From positions 1-59,137 of the IMG/VR virus record IMGVR_UViG_3300030102_005755: a DNA stretch of 59,137 nucleotides; one strand, 5' to 3'. Below, one piece after another: positions 56,238-59,137 of the stretch. Origin of the DNA: a virus. The notes below the pieces were generated by a model. The model was not told the DNA's origin. It was given only the letters and a program-made list of their open reading frames with translations, and did not search any database. The stretch's first letter is position 1. Each line of letters opens with the position of its first letter. A program made the translations under genes and the position numbers.

Positions 56238-57505
56238 TATCCGCCAACTTGAATGAAGAGACCACCACTAGTATCGTCGGTGCTAAACAGCATAGCGCCA
56301 ATTCCGATATCCACGGCGCCTTGCTGTCCAGTATCCGCCAGAGAGGATTCTGTTGCTGCAAAGGCTCTTATCGCCATAACACCTACACCGTAAGCAGTAG
56401 CGGCGGAGGTGGCGGTGTTGTCTGTCGCCTGAGCAATTCTCCAGCCCAGAACAGAGGAGCTGTCGTCGTGGCCCTTGTAGACAAAACGAGCCAAGTTAGC
56501 ATCATTGGCGGTGCCGTTGTCTACGGCAATACCGACACCGTTGGGGCCAGCGCTAGTGGCGGCACCATCATTGGCAGACCCACCAGCGACCTTGATCAAG
56601 ACGTCATCAAACTCTGAGTTAACAACCTCTATAGAGGTCTGAGTCACATCACCAATCACATCGAGATCACCAGTAATCGTCAACTTAGATCCATTCCACT
56701 GCAACTTGTTATCAGCAATAGGGGTTCTGAACTGTCCATTGGTGGTACCATTAGGAGCAAGGAGAAGCGAAGAAGCTCCACCTGCAGCTGAAACAGAAAT
56801 CTTCTGCAAATTAGAGCCTGATGCAATACCAGCAAGGTCACCAATAAAGCCGCTTGATGAAGAAACACCTGCCGAACCTCCGTCGGATGCACCCGTTCCT
56901 GTTTTGTGCGCGAAGGATGCGTTAGCATCGTAAGTAAAGTGTGTCGTGCCCCCTGTGACATCGCCAAACAGCTGCTGCGAGTTTCCAGTATCGTTTCCAA
57001 AAATAACAGGGAGGGCATCGGTCTGAGCATCAGTCTCTCCAGTACCACCTGCCTTGATGACGACATTTGTGGCCGAGGGGGCGTCACCGAACTCCAGCTT
57101 ACCATTTACGCTTGTATTTACCTTAAGGACCTGACCCTGGTCTCCGATGGGAAGAATTCCAGGCTCGCCAGTGTCGAGGCCTCTGATGATACCACCAGCA
57201 CCCAAGTCCTGCAGCTTGGCCATCGTGACCGCGTTATCATCGATGACGGATGTGACGACGGGTTGGCCAATAAAGGAGGTGGTGCCTGAGGCGTTTATGG
57301 TGATAACACCATCAACATCGTGAGCGGAAGCGGCGGCTTGGCCCTGGCCAATCAAAAGCTGACCTGAGGTTCCTGCTATTGAGTTGATTGAATCCCCGTC
57401 GTTGACGACGAAACCTTTCTGAGTTGAAGTGCTATTCGTACCACCATTCGCCAGAGGTATCGTATCCGCGCTGGTAAATACTCTTTTCCATGCTACTGTA
57501 GCCAT
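56237..57505 (-). CDS. tail-fibre-like structural protein (422 aa)
   Basis: MATVAWKRVFTSADTIPLAN, then Gly/Ser/Thr/Ala-rich fibre-type sequence (GTSGQLLIGQGQAAASAHDV, SVIDDNAVTMAKLQDLGAGG), a FGDVTGGTTHFTYDANASF segment and a C-terminal SSSVLGWRIAQATDNTATSA and TDDTSGGLFIQVGG end. Head-fibre or tail-fibre trunk typical of marine phages. Same N-terminal start as the 383-aa gene. Confidence 0.65.
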   Translation of the reverse strand: MATVAWKRVFTSADTIPLANGGTNSTSTQKGFVVNDGDSINSIAGTSGQLLIGQGQAAASAHDVDGVITINASGTTSFIGQPVVTSVIDDNAVTMAKLQDLGAGGIIRGLDTGEPGILPIGDQGQVLKVNTSVNGKLEFGDAPSATNVVIKAGGTGETDAQTDALPVIFGNDTGNSQQLFGDVTGGTTHFTYDANASFAHKTGTGASDGGSAGVSSSSGFIGDLAGIASGSNLQKISVSAAGGASSLLLAPNGTTNGQFRTPIADNKLQWNGSKLTITGDLDVIGDVTQTSIEVVNSEFDDVLIKVAGGSANDGAATSAGPNGVGIAVDNGTANDANLARFVYKGHDDSSSVLGWRIAQATDNTATSAATAYGVGVMAIRAFAATESSLADTGQQGAVDIGIGAMLFSTDDTSGGLFIQVGG

Positions 57506-57514
57506 AGTGTTGTT

Positions 57515-58240
57515 TTATTCGTTTATACCTAAAAATAAAGACTTTTGTGTTTCGTCATAATACACCCCGCCAGAAACAGCGGTAGGTGTTGTTGGGTTGT
57601 CTGCAAATATAGCAACTTTCTCGTTGTTAATTGAGAAGGCTAGATTTTGTGAATCGTCGGTAGAAGTAAAGAACTGTATCGAGGTAGGAACATGAGAAGC
57701 CCCCGCCTCTCCAGACTGAGTAAATAAGATCTTACCTCCCGTAGCCAGGGAGTTTCCACTACCCACTCCCTTGAACTCTATCACCCCAAGCTCTTCGGCA
57801 TCAGGAGTAGCAGAGGGGCTGCTGTTGCTAAACAACAAAGTAGGAGTAGTAGATGTAAGGGTGGTAGAAGAAAAGATAGGATCACCCGTCCAGTCAGAGA
57901 GGTAGTCATCATCCGAAGTCTTGGCCAAGACATTGTTTGTCAGGCCTCCAGTAGGTATGCCGTTGGTGGCGGCAAAACCTGTCCAGTTCCCATCTGCACT
58001 CCACTCTTCATCGCTTGTGGTGTCTTTCGTATACACAAACGGTGTAGAACCAACCACAGCCAAGTAGCCCTTGGTTCGATACCTGGTCGTTATAGCTGCC
58101 CTGCTTGCTACGTTTTCAAAAACACCGATACCCTTGACGGGACTCTTGCCCGTCTGGTTAAACTGAGTCTGAGTGTCAGTAAGGTCAAGTACAGGGAAGT
58201 TTTGATTTGAGTGTCTTACTTGTCCAGAAAACTCAGGCAT
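57515..58240 (-). CDS. tail-fibre-like structural protein (241 aa)
   Basis: MPEFSGQVRHSNQNFPVLDL; Asn/Ser/Thr-rich beta content; AVVGSTPFVYTKDTTSDEEW, SADGNWTGFAATNGIPTGGL, ending SVSGGVYYDETQKSLFLGIN-type (AVSGGVYYDETQKSLFLGIN). The FEN..SRAAITTRYRTKGYLAVV region recurs in fibre-like genes in this class of phage. Stops 1 bp after the next gene start. Confidence 0.6.
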   Translation of the reverse strand: MPEFSGQVRHSNQNFPVLDLTDTQTQFNQTGKSPVKGIGVFENVASRAAITTRYRTKGYLAVVGSTPFVYTKDTTSDEEWSADGNWTGFAATNGIPTGGLTNNVLAKTSDDDYLSDWTGDPIFSSTTLTSTTPTLLFSNSSPSATPDAEELGVIEFKGVGSGNSLATGGKILFTQSGEAGASHVPTSIQFFTSTDDSQNLAFSINNEKVAIFADNPTTPTAVSGGVYYDETQKSLFLGINE

Positions 58241-58241
58241 G

Positions 58242-59137
58242 TCAGTTCAGCGTTATTGTTAGCGTATTTCCATCGTTGAATGCACCAGGGTCATTCGTCT
58301 TGTAAATATAATAAGCAACAGATATACCAGTTGTCACGGTAACAGTGAAGGTGGAGCTTCCAACAAGTGAGAAATCAGCTGTAACATCTGTCGAATTGTT
58401 CTGTACGACAGACTTCAGAGTACCAAAGGGCTCAGGTATTAAGATGAACGTAAAGTTCGATTCCCCCTCATTGGCAGAGGAGCAAGACAGATCAAAAGAA
58501 GATGCGCCAGGGTCGCTTATCAAAGAAGACCCCACTATGCTTGCATAGATTGTAGTGGCTTCTGAGTTAGTTGAAGGCACAAGGCTAGAAGCAGCAACCC
58601 CAACTTTGTATCTGAAGTTTATGGATGCAGTGCCACTCGATACGGTGGATGTAATCCCGTTAGGGTTTCCGTTTTCTGTGGCTGACACACCATAGGTGAT
58701 TGTAGCAGGGGTATTACTTTGATGAGAAGTAGATTGAGGGAATAGCACAGGCGATGTGTTAGACTCACTTAATCCACTTACAAACGGAGCAGAGTTTTGA
58801 TTCAACACCACTGAGTTAGAAACCACACTAGAAGGAGTATCTATCGCATACTGGTAGTTGTTCATGACTATGCTTGAGCCTACCTCATAGTTTTTTGACT
58901 GACCCCCCTGGTGTTGTATTCCATTGCCGCCTACCTGATAAACGACAGAGAAAGAATTAAACTTAGGCAGCTTGTACGGATCTAGAATATTCTTAAGTAT
59001 CGTAGTAATACTTGTCCCCGTTTCAAAGACCCCGCCGACAAGGCTAGAGAAGCCGCCGTCGGTATTGGTGACAGTGATGGCCTCATCAATCAAATCATCC
59101 CCACCAGGTCCCCCAGTATTTTGGTCTTGGAATTGGA
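58242..59137 (-). CDS. virion surface protein, 5' end outside window
   Basis: Open frame reaches the right edge in phase; the TTG at 59093 is unlikely to be the true start. Visible part has LIDEAITVTNTDGGFSSLVG, TTILKNILDPYKLPKFNSFS, then a Ser/Thr/Asn-rich beta region and SDPGASSFDLSCSSANEGES. This is the repeated module (LIDxAxTVxxTxGG....LxNxLxPYxxPxFxSF) seen in large tail or capsid surface proteins of marine phages. The full protein is longer. Confidence 0.7.
   Translation of the reverse strand, partial: QFQDQNTGGPGGDDLIDEAITVTNTDGGFSSLVGGVFETGTSITTILKNILDPYKLPKFNSFSVVYQVGGNGIQHQGGQSKNYEVGSSIVMNNYQYAIDTPSSVVSNSVVLNQNSAPFVSGLSESNTSPVLFPQSTSHQSNTPATITYGVSATENGNPNGITSTVSSGTASINFRYKVGVAASSLVPSTNSEATTIYASIVGSSLISDPGASSFDLSCSSANEGESNFTFILIPEPFGTLKSVVQNNSTDVTADFSLVGSSTFTVTVTTGISVAYYIYKTNDPGAFNDGNTLTITLN

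Noticed and set aside
1-59137. Integrase, attachment sites or insertion sequences
   Set aside because: No tyrosine/serine recombinase, transposase or direct repeat flanking a tRNA was recognised. The tRNAs at 4.3 kb are complete and sit in an operon.

Overview
The window is a piece of a tailed (podovirus-type) bacteriophage genome that very probably infects a marine member of the Bacteroidetes (Flavobacteriia-like). Bacteroidetes signs: several genes on the minus strand start a few bases after a TAnnTTTG promoter box; many starts have AT-rich AATTTAAT leaders instead of Shine-Dalgarno sites; and one gene encodes a secreted protein with Cys-rich GCxDPxAxNY repeats and a type IX secretion (T9SS) sorting tail. 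Both window ends cut through open reading frames (portal on the left, a virion surface protein on the right), so this is not a complete unit with intact ends.

Layout. (1) 1-10.8 kb, minus strand: portal, large terminase, two tRNAs (Arg-UCT, Ile-UAU), a tandem GroES-like co-chaperonin, small conserved phage proteins, a LamG-type adhesin, an M15 peptidase endolysin and virion-type proteins. A lone winged-helix-like gene at 6.26 kb points the other way. (2) 10.8-11.6 kb: divergent control region without genes, whose right half is a chain of strong hairpins. (3) 11.6-24.4 kb, plus strand: early/replication module. Its first 3 kb is a series of short gene cassettes. Each begins with the same leader (TCAAACTTCAA, 10-11 nt before ATG) and each is preceded by an RNA structure: a hairpin array, a long hairpin, a complete type I hammerhead ribozyme, another long hairpin, and a tRNA-like fold. 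Then follow many small overlapping ORFs, a DnaA domain IV-like protein, a recombination set (annealing protein, PD-(D/E)XK exonuclease, protein with an SSB-like tail), a VirE_N-type primase/helicase and two more PD-(D/E)XK nucleases. (4) 24.4-59.1 kb, minus strand: thioredoxin-like exported protein, TM/coiled-coil protein, outer-membrane-like protein, T9SS cargo protein, holin-like protein, a 2,668-residue virion protein, ejection-type proteins, tail nozzle and connectors, LamG-like protein, major capsid and scaffold, beta-rich virion proteins, four tiny basic proteins and tail-fibre-like proteins.

How it may work together. Late genes on the minus strand build the particle and lyse the host, with simple host-type promoters that would give nearly leaderless mRNAs. 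Early genes appear to be made as long plus-strand transcripts that are cut or punctuated by RNA structures, giving mRNAs with a common 5' leader. The most unusual parts are the leader/RNA-punctuation architecture with its hammerhead ribozyme, and the predicted host-surface proteins (T9SS cargo plus outer-membrane protein) carried in the lysis-side late operon. No DNA polymerase, RNA polymerase, integrase or CRISPR array was recognised in this window.
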